A stretch of DNA of 64,000 bases from Planctomycetota bacterium (lineage in GTDB: Bacteria > Planctomycetota > Planctomycetia > Pirellulales > UBA1268): positions 37,088-101,087 of the forward strand of contig JABAAH010000003.1 in the NCBI GenBank assembly GCA_014238855.1. The letters are read 5' to 3'. The position numbers and the translations under genes are program-made. Every line of letters starts with the position of its first letter. The first letter of the stretch is position 1. This document shows positions 40,208-49,110 of the stretch, in pieces. The notes under the pieces are model-generated. The model had not been told where the DNA came from. It saw nothing but the letters and a program-made list of their open reading frames with translations, and made no database searches.

Positions 40208-41242
40208 CTGGATACCGACCCCGCAGATTCAACACTGAATCCAGGCGATGAAATATCTTTTTCCGTTGATGAGGCAGTCGCTGGCGTCCGGCTCGATCAG
40301 GTGCTCAGTCAACGGTTTCGTACGTACAGTCGTTCGTATCTCGCTCGAGTAATCGACCGCGGTGCGGTACGTGTCGACGGAATCACCGCCAAGGCATCTT
40401 TGAGATTAAAGGAAGGGTCGATTGTCTACTTCACTGTCCCAGAACCCCCTCGGAGTGGGCCTGAGGCCGAGGAGATGCCACTTCATTTCGTATTCATTGA
40501 TGATGTCATGGCGGTAGTCGATAAGCCACCAGGAATAGTAGTCCATCCAGCAAAGGGAAACTGGAAGGGAACACTTGCCGGTGGCTTAAAGTGGCATCTC
40601 GAACGAAGAGATTCCGAACCTGTAACAAAAGAGGGCCTTTCGCACGCAGGTGGCCCGACGCGGCCTGGAATTGTTCATCGTCTCGACAGAGATACGAGTG
40701 GTGTCATTGTTGTTGCTCGAAATGACGTGTCGCACCACAGGCTTGCAAAGCAGTTTGAACATCGATCAGTAGAGAAGACGTACTTTGCAATTACGCAGGG
40801 CCAGCCGGAGTTAGATCAGGACGAAATCCGCTTGTCGATTGGGGCACATCCGTACCAAAGGGAGAAGATGGCGATTCGCAGTGGTCATTCAACAAGTCGC
40901 GAAGCAGTCACCCGATTTGAGGTTCTCGAACGTTTCAAAGGTGCCGCGCTTGTAAAACTTCTTCCTAAGACCGGCCGGACACATCAGATTCGTGTGCACC
41001 TTGCAGCGATTGGATGCCCTGTCCTCGCAGATGCACTCTACAGTGGACGCTCCTCCATTGACTCAAAGTTTTTCGGCGGACCGCAGAGTCCCCCTGTGAT
41101 TCTTTGTCGCCAGGCATTGCATGCTGCAACGTTAACACTCAACCATCCTACGACGGGGGAGCGATTAACTTTTTCATCACCTCTTCCGTCGGATATTCAA
41201 GATATGCTCGATGTACTGCGGAAGCACGCATCTCTGTCATGA
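40208..41242 (+). CDS. RluD-family 23S rRNA pseudouridine synthase with S4 domain
   Basis: HRLDRDTSGVIVVARND catalytic motif, TGRTHQIRVHLAAIGCPVLADALY; S4 domain VAGVRLDQVLSQRFRTYSRSYLARVIDRGAVRVDG begins upstream of the tracked GTG start at 40301; the only start preserving it is CTG 40208 behind AGAGGAG. Confidence 0.9.
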   Translation: MDTDPADSTLNPGDEISFSVDEAVAGVRLDQVLSQRFRTYSRSYLARVIDRGAVRVDGITAKASLRLKEGSIVYFTVPEPPRSGPEAEEMPLHFVFIDDVMAVVDKPPGIVVHPAKGNWKGTLAGGLKWHLERRDSEPVTKEGLSHAGGPTRPGIVHRLDRDTSGVIVVARNDVSHHRLAKQFEHRSVEKTYFAITQGQPELDQDEIRLSIGAHPYQREKMAIRSGHSTSREAVTRFEVLERFKGAALVKLLPKTGRTHQIRVHLAAIGCPVLADALYSGRSSIDSKFFGGPQSPPVILCRQALHAATLTLNHPTTGERLTFSSPLPSDIQDMLDVLRKHASLS

Positions 41243-41265
41243 CATCTGATGGACTTCTGAATATT

Positions 41266-43056
41266 TCAGGGCGTCACTGAGGCGTCAAAGTCAGAGGGCA
41301 ATTGCATGTCAGTCACGGTGCCTTGAGTGCCTTCGGTGGCGTGCTCGCCGAATAGAAGTGGGAAAGACAGTGTGAAGCAAGTTCCCTGAGAAGGTGTGCT
41401 TTCTACGAAGATATCACCGCCATGTTCACGCAGAATTTTTTGACTTACGGTGAGTCCAAGTCCGGTGCCGTTGGAACCTTTTGTGGATACAAAGAGATTA
41501 AAAATGTTCGGTAAGGTCTCTGCCGGTATGCCAGGACCGTTGTCAGTAATTACAACTCGCACAACTTCACTTTTTTCATCGATCGCAGTTGTGATCTCAA
41601 CTTTTCCATGAGGTTGATCTTCGACAGCATCAATGGCATTTGTCACGACATTTAAAACAGCTCGTGAAATAGCCTCTGTATCGAAAAGAAGGACAGGGAA
41701 GTCTTGAGGTGTTTGGCAGCGGACAGAAATGCCTGCGTCTTCCGCTCGCTGCGTGACTGTTTCGACAATATCCACAAGAAGTGACGTCATGTCAGAGGGT
41801 GTCGGATCGGGTTTTCGATCTTTGCTGAAAGAGAGCATGTCCATCACGAGTGATGAAATTTTATTCTGATTTCTGTTGACAATCCCCCAGCCTTTATTGG
41901 CTACTGCAAGATCTTGTTTTTCGAGTCCCATCTCAACAAGGTAACTCCCGCCGTGAATTCCTTGCAGAATATTTTTAATGTGATGAGAGAGAGTTGCTAT
42001 GGTTTGCCCGACAGCGGCGAGTCGTTCTGACTGAACCATCGCTGAGTAGTAGGTTGTATCTTCGACGGCAAGTGCGGCCTGATGACCAATTGCCACCATT
42101 AATTTGAGATGCTCATTTGTGAAATGCTGGCCGCCTTCGGCCATGATTTCACCTAACGGAGTCAGTGTGTCAACATAAAGAACACCAATTTGACCGTACC
42201 GGCCCTGCATCGGAACGCAGATCGCTTCATGAACTCCAGTTCGCAAGACGCTTTGCCCGGAACGAAAGCGGTCGTCTCCCTGGGCGTTGCTCGTGAGAAC
42301 ACCTTCGTGACGTTCGAGAACGTAATCAAGAATTGTACGACTGATGGCCATCGATGATTTTTCACCAGACTTACGATCACGACGTGCTTTGGTAACAAGT
42401 TGTCCGTTTTCTTCGTCTCGTAACATGATGCAGCCGCGATCGGCTTCGAGCCAGTCAAAGATGAGTTGAAGTATTCTGTCGAGAAGTTCATCAATATCGA
42501 GCGTGTGGCTCACTGCAAGTGCAGTACGATACATCACATCAAGATTATTTTGAGCTTGGACAAGCCAGTGGTTTTGGGTGTCGTCTTCGGGAAGCGGTGG
42601 CAGATTTAGCCCTAGTTTGTCCGGGATAGCGGCAATAATTCGCGATCCATCATTTTCGGAGTTTGATCCTACTATCTCAACGTTCGTAGGTGGCACCAGG
42701 CCGCTCTCTCCTCGAGAGAAAAGAAAGACCGTGCGGCCAATCTGGATGCGATCTCCCGACCGAAGTTCGGATTCAGAGATACGGCGGCTGTTGAGAAAGG
42801 TTCCGTTTGAACTATTAAGATCGACAAGAAGATAGGTCGCGTCGTCGCGCTTTCGAATGTGGGCATGCTTACGGGACGCTTCGTGGTCTTCTAAAGCAAT
42901 GCCGTTGCCTTTTTCACGGCCGATTCCGATGGTTTGTTCATCACGAGTTGAAACGAGTTGATCAAGGTCGAAGTGGCTTCCATGGCCATGGCCTTGAATG
43001 ACATACAGCGAGGGCACAAATGAACTCCCAGAATGATCGATTTTCAAACCCCTCAT
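41266..43056 (-). CDS. FHA-GAF sensor histidine kinase
   Basis: FHA (IGIGREKGNGIALEDHEASRKHAHI...NSSNGTFLNSRRI), GAF, HisKA (ATLSHHIKNILQGI), HATPase (NVVTNAIDAVED, ITDNGPGIP, GTGLGLTVSQKILREHGG). Confidence 0.93.
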   Translation of the reverse strand: MRGLKIDHSGSSFVPSLYVIQGHGHGSHFDLDQLVSTRDEQTIGIGREKGNGIALEDHEASRKHAHIRKRDDATYLLVDLNSSNGTFLNSRRISESELRSGDRIQIGRTVFLFSRGESGLVPPTNVEIVGSNSENDGSRIIAAIPDKLGLNLPPLPEDDTQNHWLVQAQNNLDVMYRTALAVSHTLDIDELLDRILQLIFDWLEADRGCIMLRDEENGQLVTKARRDRKSGEKSSMAISRTILDYVLERHEGVLTSNAQGDDRFRSGQSVLRTGVHEAICVPMQGRYGQIGVLYVDTLTPLGEIMAEGGQHFTNEHLKLMVAIGHQAALAVEDTTYYSAMVQSERLAAVGQTIATLSHHIKNILQGIHGGSYLVEMGLEKQDLAVANKGWGIVNRNQNKISSLVMDMLSFSKDRKPDPTPSDMTSLLVDIVETVTQRAEDAGISVRCQTPQDFPVLLFDTEAISRAVLNVVTNAIDAVEDQPHGKVEITTAIDEKSEVVRVVITDNGPGIPAETLPNIFNLFVSTKGSNGTGLGLTVSQKILREHGGDIFVESTPSQGTCFTLSFPLLFGEHATEGTQGTVTDMQLPSDFDASVTP

Positions 43057-43318
43057 TTATCTTTATTCTAGCATATGTACAGAGACTTGGCTCCTTACAG
43101 TGACAGCCGCGAGGAAAAAAGATTTCACACCATTGTTGCACACTGGTAAAATACCCTAGGTGTTGTTTCAACGACGTAAGTACGTGGTGCAATGGAGAGT
43201 CATGATGATCTTGCCAATGGTGCTAATGAGGGGTGTCCGAGCTGTGTTCCAAGCAAAGGTGTCGGATTGTTCGGAGCTACCGTTCATCATGGTTGTGGCA
43301 TATGCTCAATCCAGAAAA

Positions 43319-45241
43319 ATGAACTCTTGGCGGCACGAAACGAATCATCAGGATTCTGTGTTTTTGTCGTTCAGACCTGCCATCACACTTTTATATTGGT
43401 GTGTGATTTCGGTTTGTTTGTTCGCTACGAGTGCCGCACTTGCAGAGCCTGGACTGGAAGCGGCGGCGAACGGGCGAGAGGATCGGCTGCGGGCTGATGT
43501 AACATGGCTTGCTGCTCCAGAGCGAGAGGGTCGCGGGCCCGGCACCAGAGGCATTCGTGATGCAGCAGATTGGATAAGCCAGCAGTTTGCTGAAATAGGC
43601 CTCGAGTCCGTCAATGGCGTCCGGGAGCAGCGTTTTACAATGACGTTAGAGGCGGTCTTGCCGAAAGAGCAGGCAAACCATGCCGAGTTTGTGAAATTGG
43701 CGTCTGATGGATCAGTAGAAGTTTCTCTACCACTGAAACTAGGGGAAACCTTTACGCCGCTCGCAGTTGGTGGCAGTGGAACATTTGATCTACCCCTTGC
43801 CTTTGCTGGCTATGGCATAACAGCGCCAACACAAGAATATGACGATTATGAGCCACTGGGAGAAGAGGCTGTATCAAAGGCGTTGCTCGTGTTGCGGCAA
43901 GAGCCTCAGAAAGACAATCCTCATAGTGTCTTTAACGGTAACCAGGCAACGCAGCATGCTGCACTCGTCCGAAAAATTGCAAATGCAGCAGAACATGAAG
44001 CAGGTGCGGTAGTGTTCTGTAACGATGCCTCTGCAACTGAGCCGGATGCCTTGATGGACTTTCGCCGTGCTGGTGGTGGTGAAAACGGTCGCTCAATGCC
44101 TGTTCTGCAAGTCAGTCGAAGCGTTGTTGCCGACTTGATTAAACGGGCCACGAGTTCACCGATCGTAACCCTTGAGTCGGAGATCGACAGAACTCTTGAG
44201 CCAAAGAGCCAAACTCTTGATGGATGGAGGTTGAGGGGTGAGGTGACGATACAGCGGCAGCAGACAGATGCCGATAATATTGTCGGTTGTATTCCAGGTG
44301 TTGGTTTTGGATCAGACAAGTCCGGTACCTCGGATGTGATTGTTCTTGGCGCTCACTATGACCACCTTGGTTTTGGGGACAGTAATTCTCTGTCGCCAGG
44401 TACGCGAGCGATTCATCATGGGGCGGATGATAATGCAAGCGGTACTGCAGCGTTGCTGGAAGTTGCAAGGCAATTGCAAGCCGAAGGTCCTTACCCACGG
44501 ACGGTCTTGTTCATTGCGTTTGCAGGTGAAGAGCGAGGGCTACTTGGAAGCGGATACTACACAGCTAATCCACTTGTACCACTTGAGCAAACGGCTGCGA
44601 TGGTCAATCTTGATATGGTTGGACGTCTTGTTGATGACAAGCTGATTATTCATGGTACTGGGACGGGTGGTAACTTTGATGACCTCGTTGACCGACTCGT
44701 ATCGAATGCCGGGTTCAGCGTAGCAAAAGAGCCTGGCGGGTATGGGCCAAGTGATCATTCGAGTTTTTACGCCCGCAAAATTCCAGTTCTTCATGTCTTT
44801 ACAGGTTCTCATACAGATTATCACCGTCCTACAGATACGGCGGATAAGGTCAACTACGCTGGAATGGCGAGAATCAGTGGCCTGATTACAAACCTTGTGC
44901 GTGAGTTGGCGACGGCGAGTGAACCGCCTGTGTACATTGAAGTCGCGGGGAAGCCGTTCATGGGAGGCGGTGGAGATCGCCCTTACTTCGGTAGTATTCC
45001 AGATTTTGCAAAACCTGGTGGGGGCTATGCGATTACCGGTGTCTCGAAAACATCGCCTGCTGCCAAGGGTGGCCTTGAAGGGGGTGATGTCATCGTAAGA
45101 CTTGGTGAAAGTGCGATTACTGGGCTTGAAGATTTTGATAGTGCACTTCGCAAGCACAAGGCAGGAGAGACTGTTGAAGTTGTTGTGCTCCGAAATGGCA
45201 AAGAGCTTACCCTTGCGGTCACGCTAGGCGACCCTCGCTGA
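43319..45241 (+). CDS. Secreted M28 family peptidase with PA-like insert and C-terminal PDZ
   Basis: VIVLGAHYDHLGFG, HHGADDNASGTAALLEVAR, AFAGEERGLLGS, C-terminal TSPAAKGGLEGGDVIVRLGESAITGLEDFDSAL; signal peptide after ATG 43319. Confidence 0.9.
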   Translation: MNSWRHETNHQDSVFLSFRPAITLLYWCVISVCLFATSAALAEPGLEAAANGREDRLRADVTWLAAPEREGRGPGTRGIRDAADWISQQFAEIGLESVNGVREQRFTMTLEAVLPKEQANHAEFVKLASDGSVEVSLPLKLGETFTPLAVGGSGTFDLPLAFAGYGITAPTQEYDDYEPLGEEAVSKALLVLRQEPQKDNPHSVFNGNQATQHAALVRKIANAAEHEAGAVVFCNDASATEPDALMDFRRAGGGENGRSMPVLQVSRSVVADLIKRATSSPIVTLESEIDRTLEPKSQTLDGWRLRGEVTIQRQQTDADNIVGCIPGVGFGSDKSGTSDVIVLGAHYDHLGFGDSNSLSPGTRAIHHGADDNASGTAALLEVARQLQAEGPYPRTVLFIAFAGEERGLLGSGYYTANPLVPLEQTAAMVNLDMVGRLVDDKLIIHGTGTGGNFDDLVDRLVSNAGFSVAKEPGGYGPSDHSSFYARKIPVLHVFTGSHTDYHRPTDTADKVNYAGMARISGLITNLVRELATASEPPVYIEVAGKPFMGGGGDRPYFGSIPDFAKPGGGYAITGVSKTSPAAKGGLEGGDVIVRLGESAITGLEDFDSALRKHKAGETVEVVVLRNGKELTLAVTLGDPR

Positions 45242-45401
45242 TCCAGGGGCCTTGTTTTTAAGCATCGAATTGGTCTTGAGCCACATTGCCATGCCTGACA
45301 GAATCCCCTTCACGTTCGGAGATATACGTTCTCGCGAACCTACCGGAAAGGCGTCCGGTTACGGCGGTTTTCTCGTGACAATTACGCAAGGAGTGCATCT
45401 C

Positions 45402-46034
45402 GTGAAGCGACATTTAGTAATCCATGGAAGCTTGGCTTGCCTGTTTGTTGGCATGGTTCTCAGTCTTCCTGTACACACCGTTCATGCTCAGGGCGCGAGT
45501 CGTCCTCCAGCTACCCATCAGGCAGTAATTGACATTGGCTACATCTATAAGAATCATGCCCGTTTTAAAACACTAATGGACAAGATGCGGGACGAGGTCA
45601 TGGCTGCCGAAAACGGATTAAAGGCAGAGCGAGATCGTATTAACGGTCTTGTTGAACAGTTGAAGGGGTTCAATGCCGGTACGCCTGAATTTAAGAAACT
45701 TGAAGCAGAGGTCGCCAAGGCTCAAGGCGAGTTTAATGTTACAGCTCAACTCCAAAAGAAAGACTTCATGGACCGTGAAGCGTCCGTGTATCATGAAATT
45801 TTTGGTGAGATTCAGGTAGCAGTAACGAAATTTGCTCAAGAGCATGGGATTGCTGTAGTGCATCGTTTTGATGGTGAACCTGTAGAATCAAGCGACCGTA
45901 ATCAGGTGCTGCGGGGCATTACCAAGCCGCTCGTCTATTACGATAAGACTATTGATATAACACCGGATATAGTGACAAGGCTGAACGCCGGTTCCGTTGC
46001 AAGTGCGGCTGGTCAAGCCCCTGTCAATCGGTAA
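45402..46034 (+). CDS. OmpH/Skp-like periplasmic chaperone
   Basis: Signal peptide, AVIDIGYIYKNHARFKTLMDKMRDEV, coiled-coil; GTG 45402 preceded by AAGGAG. Confidence 0.78.
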   Translation: MKRHLVIHGSLACLFVGMVLSLPVHTVHAQGASRPPATHQAVIDIGYIYKNHARFKTLMDKMRDEVMAAENGLKAERDRINGLVEQLKGFNAGTPEFKKLEAEVAKAQGEFNVTAQLQKKDFMDREASVYHEIFGEIQVAVTKFAQEHGIAVVHRFDGEPVESSDRNQVLRGITKPLVYYDKTIDITPDIVTRLNAGSVASAAGQAPVNR

Positions 46035-46101
46035 TGTTTTTGCCAGTATGGAGAGCAGCGGTGGCTCTTAGAGAGTTCCGCTGCTCCTCGTGCTGGGCTA
46101 A

Positions 46102-47118
46102 GTGCTCGTTTTGAGCGTGCCTTCAGGTCACCAGAATTCTCTCGATAGCCAAGTTGGTTCATTCCTCACTAATGGGTGGGTAATTGTTTTGGAAGCTGCA
46201 ACGGGAGCCGCCTCTGCGGCGAATAACGCCGTGGCGAAGTGCGTGGTCAGTAGGCCGCAGCAAACCCTCAGTCGATCGATCACGGTTGTTGGGAAAGGCT
46301 ATTGGAGTGGGATTGAGAATCGTGTTGAGTTACGGCCAAGTGCGGCTGGCTCAGGTGTCCGTTTTATCCGCGAAGACTTGGGGGGGGCGTGCGTTCCGGT
46401 TTCTCTGAAAAATCGCATCGCTGCAACGAAACGAACGAACCTTCAGGTTGGACAAGTAGCTGTGGAAATGGTGGAGCATCTGCTTAGTGCGTTGTCGGCC
46501 CTCGGTGTTGATTGCTGTGAAGTTGGCCTGACTGCTGCCGAGTTACCCGGCCTTGATGGCTCGGCGCGTGCCTACGTCGATGCGATTGACAGTGTAGGTG
46601 TTCAGTCTTTGAATGGAAGTCTTATAAAGCCGCTTGTTGTGCAGTCACCATTCACGATATCTGACGAGTCTGGTAGCGGAGTGGTTGACGTGCATCCACC
46701 AACAACAGGTGGTCTGCGAGTCAGTTACTTTGTGGAATATCCTGGTTCGTCAATCTGGCCGCAGCACTATGAAGCGATCGTGACGCCAGAACGTTACCGA
46801 GAAGATATTGCTGGAGCGCGAACGTTTTTGTTGGAGGAAGAAGCTCGGAAACTTCAGGGAAGTGGTGTAGGGCTTACCGTGACGACTCAAGATCTTGTTG
46901 TTTTTGGCTCAGATGGTCCGCTTGAGAATGAATTGCGTTGGCCAAACGAGTGCGCCCGTCATAAAGTTCTTGATGTTATAGGCGATCTTTTTCTCTCGGG
47001 AAGACCTTTCCGTGGAGATGTAATTGCACGCAGGAGTGGTCATCGTTTGAATGCGGAGGTTGTGGCGACAGTGTTAGCTGCGGAGGACCGGCCGGTGGAA
47101 GCGTCGGGAGCCTCTTAA
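46102..47118 (+). CDS. lpxC: UDP-3-O-acyl-N-acetylglucosamine deacetylase
   Basis: QQTLSRSITVVGKGYWSGIENRVELRP, VEMVEHLLSALSALGVD, ELPGLDGSARAYVDAI, NECARHKVLDVIGDLFLSGRPFRGDVIARRSGHRLN; exact start uncertain. Confidence 0.93.
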   Translation: MLVLSVPSGHQNSLDSQVGSFLTNGWVIVLEAATGAASAANNAVAKCVVSRPQQTLSRSITVVGKGYWSGIENRVELRPSAAGSGVRFIREDLGGACVPVSLKNRIAATKRTNLQVGQVAVEMVEHLLSALSALGVDCCEVGLTAAELPGLDGSARAYVDAIDSVGVQSLNGSLIKPLVVQSPFTISDESGSGVVDVHPPTTGGLRVSYFVEYPGSSIWPQHYEAIVTPERYREDIAGARTFLLEEEARKLQGSGVGLTVTTQDLVVFGSDGPLENELRWPNECARHKVLDVIGDLFLSGRPFRGDVIARRSGHRLNAEVVATVLAAEDRPVEASGAS

Positions 47119-47163
47119 GAATTTAGTATTTAGTGGTGCGTTGTCATCGTTAGGAGATACGAA

Positions 47164-48204
47164 ATGAGTTGTGCACGGGTCGGTGTTATTGGTTGCGGGC
47201 ATTTAGGGAAAATTCATGCGAGGCTTTTAGCAGGCCGAGATGACTGTGACTTAGTAGGTGTTGTTGATCCAGTTCCTGGTGTAGCCGCAGTTGTTGCTGA
47301 GGCGTACGATTGCGACCCGTATGAGTCCCCTGAAGATCTTGTTGGTCGAGTTGATGTGGCAGTTGTGGCTGCGCCAACAGGGCTTCATGCAGAAGTTGCG
47401 AAACCGCTGCTTGAAGCAGGAATTGATCTTTTGGTTGAGAAACCACTCGCGGCTAGTGTGGAAGATGCACGTGCAATCGTTGTTACGGCCCGTCGCTACG
47501 GCCGTATTGTTGCTGTCGGGCATGTGGAACGCTTTAACCCGGCCTGGGATCTTGCCTGCCAGCAGTCTGGGAAACCAGTTTTTATTGAGGCGGCTCGCTT
47601 AGCCCCATTTACATATCGTTCGCTCGATGTCGGTGTCGTTCTGGATCTTATGATTCACGACATTGATCTTGTCTTATCGTTACAGCCGGGACGCTTAGAA
47701 CGAATTGAAGCAAATGGTGTCGTCGCCACTGGTGGGCATGAAGATGTCGTGAAAGCACGGCTTACTTTTGGGTCTGGTCTCGTGGCAGATCTTATGGCGT
47801 CACGAATTAATCCTGTCTTGAGTCGACGGCTTTCGATGTGGACAACGGATGCAATGGTCTCTGTAGACTTTAATGCAAAGACAATCGGTGTTGTGAACGC
47901 GTCTGACGAAGTAGCCGCCGGAAGATTTGTTGCTGATTCAGTTCCGCTTGGAGATCGTGCTATAGCCAAAGATGCTTTTTTCCAGCAAATACTTCCTTAC
48001 AAGACGCTGCCAGTACCGGATTCCAATGCAATTGCTGCAGAGCATGACGATTTTCTTCATTGTTGTGCTGAGAGAACAGAGCCGCGAGTGAGTGCTTCTG
48101 CGGGATCCGCTGCCCTTGAGGTCGCAACTCATGTACTTGATGCCCTCAGGTGCACAAAGCTTGGAGCCTCACCGTCCGTTATGGCAATGCGGAAAAGTGC
48201 GTAG
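47164..48204 (+). CDS. Gfo/Idh/MocA family oxidoreductase
   Basis: RVGVIGCGHLGKIHARLLAG, DVAVVAAPTGLHAEVAKPLLEAGIDLLVEKPLA, VGHVERFNPA. Confidence 0.92.
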   Translation: MSCARVGVIGCGHLGKIHARLLAGRDDCDLVGVVDPVPGVAAVVAEAYDCDPYESPEDLVGRVDVAVVAAPTGLHAEVAKPLLEAGIDLLVEKPLAASVEDARAIVVTARRYGRIVAVGHVERFNPAWDLACQQSGKPVFIEAARLAPFTYRSLDVGVVLDLMIHDIDLVLSLQPGRLERIEANGVVATGGHEDVVKARLTFGSGLVADLMASRINPVLSRRLSMWTTDAMVSVDFNAKTIGVVNASDEVAAGRFVADSVPLGDRAIAKDAFFQQILPYKTLPVPDSNAIAAEHDDFLHCCAERTEPRVSASAGSAALEVATHVLDALRCTKLGASPSVMAMRKSA

Positions 48205-48295
48205 TTCATACGGATTCCAGAATTTATTGAGCCTCGTGTGTATGAGTCAACCTGATTGATACAACCTGAACCAAGCAGTAGTAGGCAGAAACGGT

Positions 48296-49000
48296 GTGAC
48301 GATAATAATTCAAATGGGTTTAGATGTTGATATCGGAGAAGGTAAGGCTGTGACTCTACATACAAAAGCGTGTCTTCGAAGATGCCGTGTGTTTTTTTGT
48401 GCCGCTGTCGTGCTCTGCGCATGTCAAGCGGTTGCAGATGATGTTACGGCAGACGTTCCAAACCAACTAGCTTTCGATGGGTTTGGGTTCGATACAGATT
48501 CTAAGGACGGTGGAGTTGCAGTGGCACTTGGAGGCTTGCGAGTTCATGACGAGCAGCCTCTTGAAGAAGAATTACCTCTCGAGTTTCTTGTGAAAGGGCC
48601 GCCGAGCAGTAGAGCTGGAGCCGGTGTCATGACGGCAGAGGTCGAGCAGGAAATTGCTTTCCTCAATATCGCAGCAGGTGTTTTGGCTGATCGCGACTCA
48701 ATAGTAGATGGACCCTCGGGGTACACCAGCAGGCTATCGGTTGATTTTGAAGGTGATTCCGTGGCCGGTGGTTTGGACCTCAAGACGCAGATGAGGTATG
48801 CAAAGAATCACAGTACTGTTGGTATCGAATTTGGGCCTCGTTTGAAGCGAAGGTTTGGCAACGGCGTAGAGTTCTTCATGAAGGGTTCTGCTGAGGCGGT
48901 TTCTCGATACGAACGCGGTGGCGAGATGACACCTACTGGAGGGCCATTGCAGCGTCCGGAGCAGGTGGGGTTAAGCGGTACTGTTGGTCTTGCACGATGA
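48296..49000 (+). CDS. Secreted protein of unknown function
   Basis: Signal-like segment CRVFFCAAVVLCACQAVADD; C-terminal alternating-polarity segments; start uncertain. Confidence 0.5.
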   Translation: MTIIIQMGLDVDIGEGKAVTLHTKACLRRCRVFFCAAVVLCACQAVADDVTADVPNQLAFDGFGFDTDSKDGGVAVALGGLRVHDEQPLEEELPLEFLVKGPPSSRAGAGVMTAEVEQEIAFLNIAAGVLADRDSIVDGPSGYTSRLSVDFEGDSVAGGLDLKTQMRYAKNHSTVGIEFGPRLKRRFGNGVEFFMKGSAEAVSRYERGGEMTPTGGPLQRPEQVGLSGTVGLAR

Positions 49001-49110
49001 TGCATGAGGCATCGACACACTTGCTGTTGGTGCTATCAGGTCGGCCAGATGCTGCTGTCGTGTCGGACGAAGAACATTTGGTTCCCATGACCAAGAATCA
49101 CGAGGACTTG

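Noticed and set aside
43192-43497. 101-aa Cys-rich ORF overlapping the M28 peptidase N-terminus
   Set aside because: Shadow of the peptidase signal-peptide region; no independent support.
44540-45157. 205-aa ORF antisense to the M28 peptidase gene
   Set aside because: Antisense shadow ORF with no recognisable motifs.
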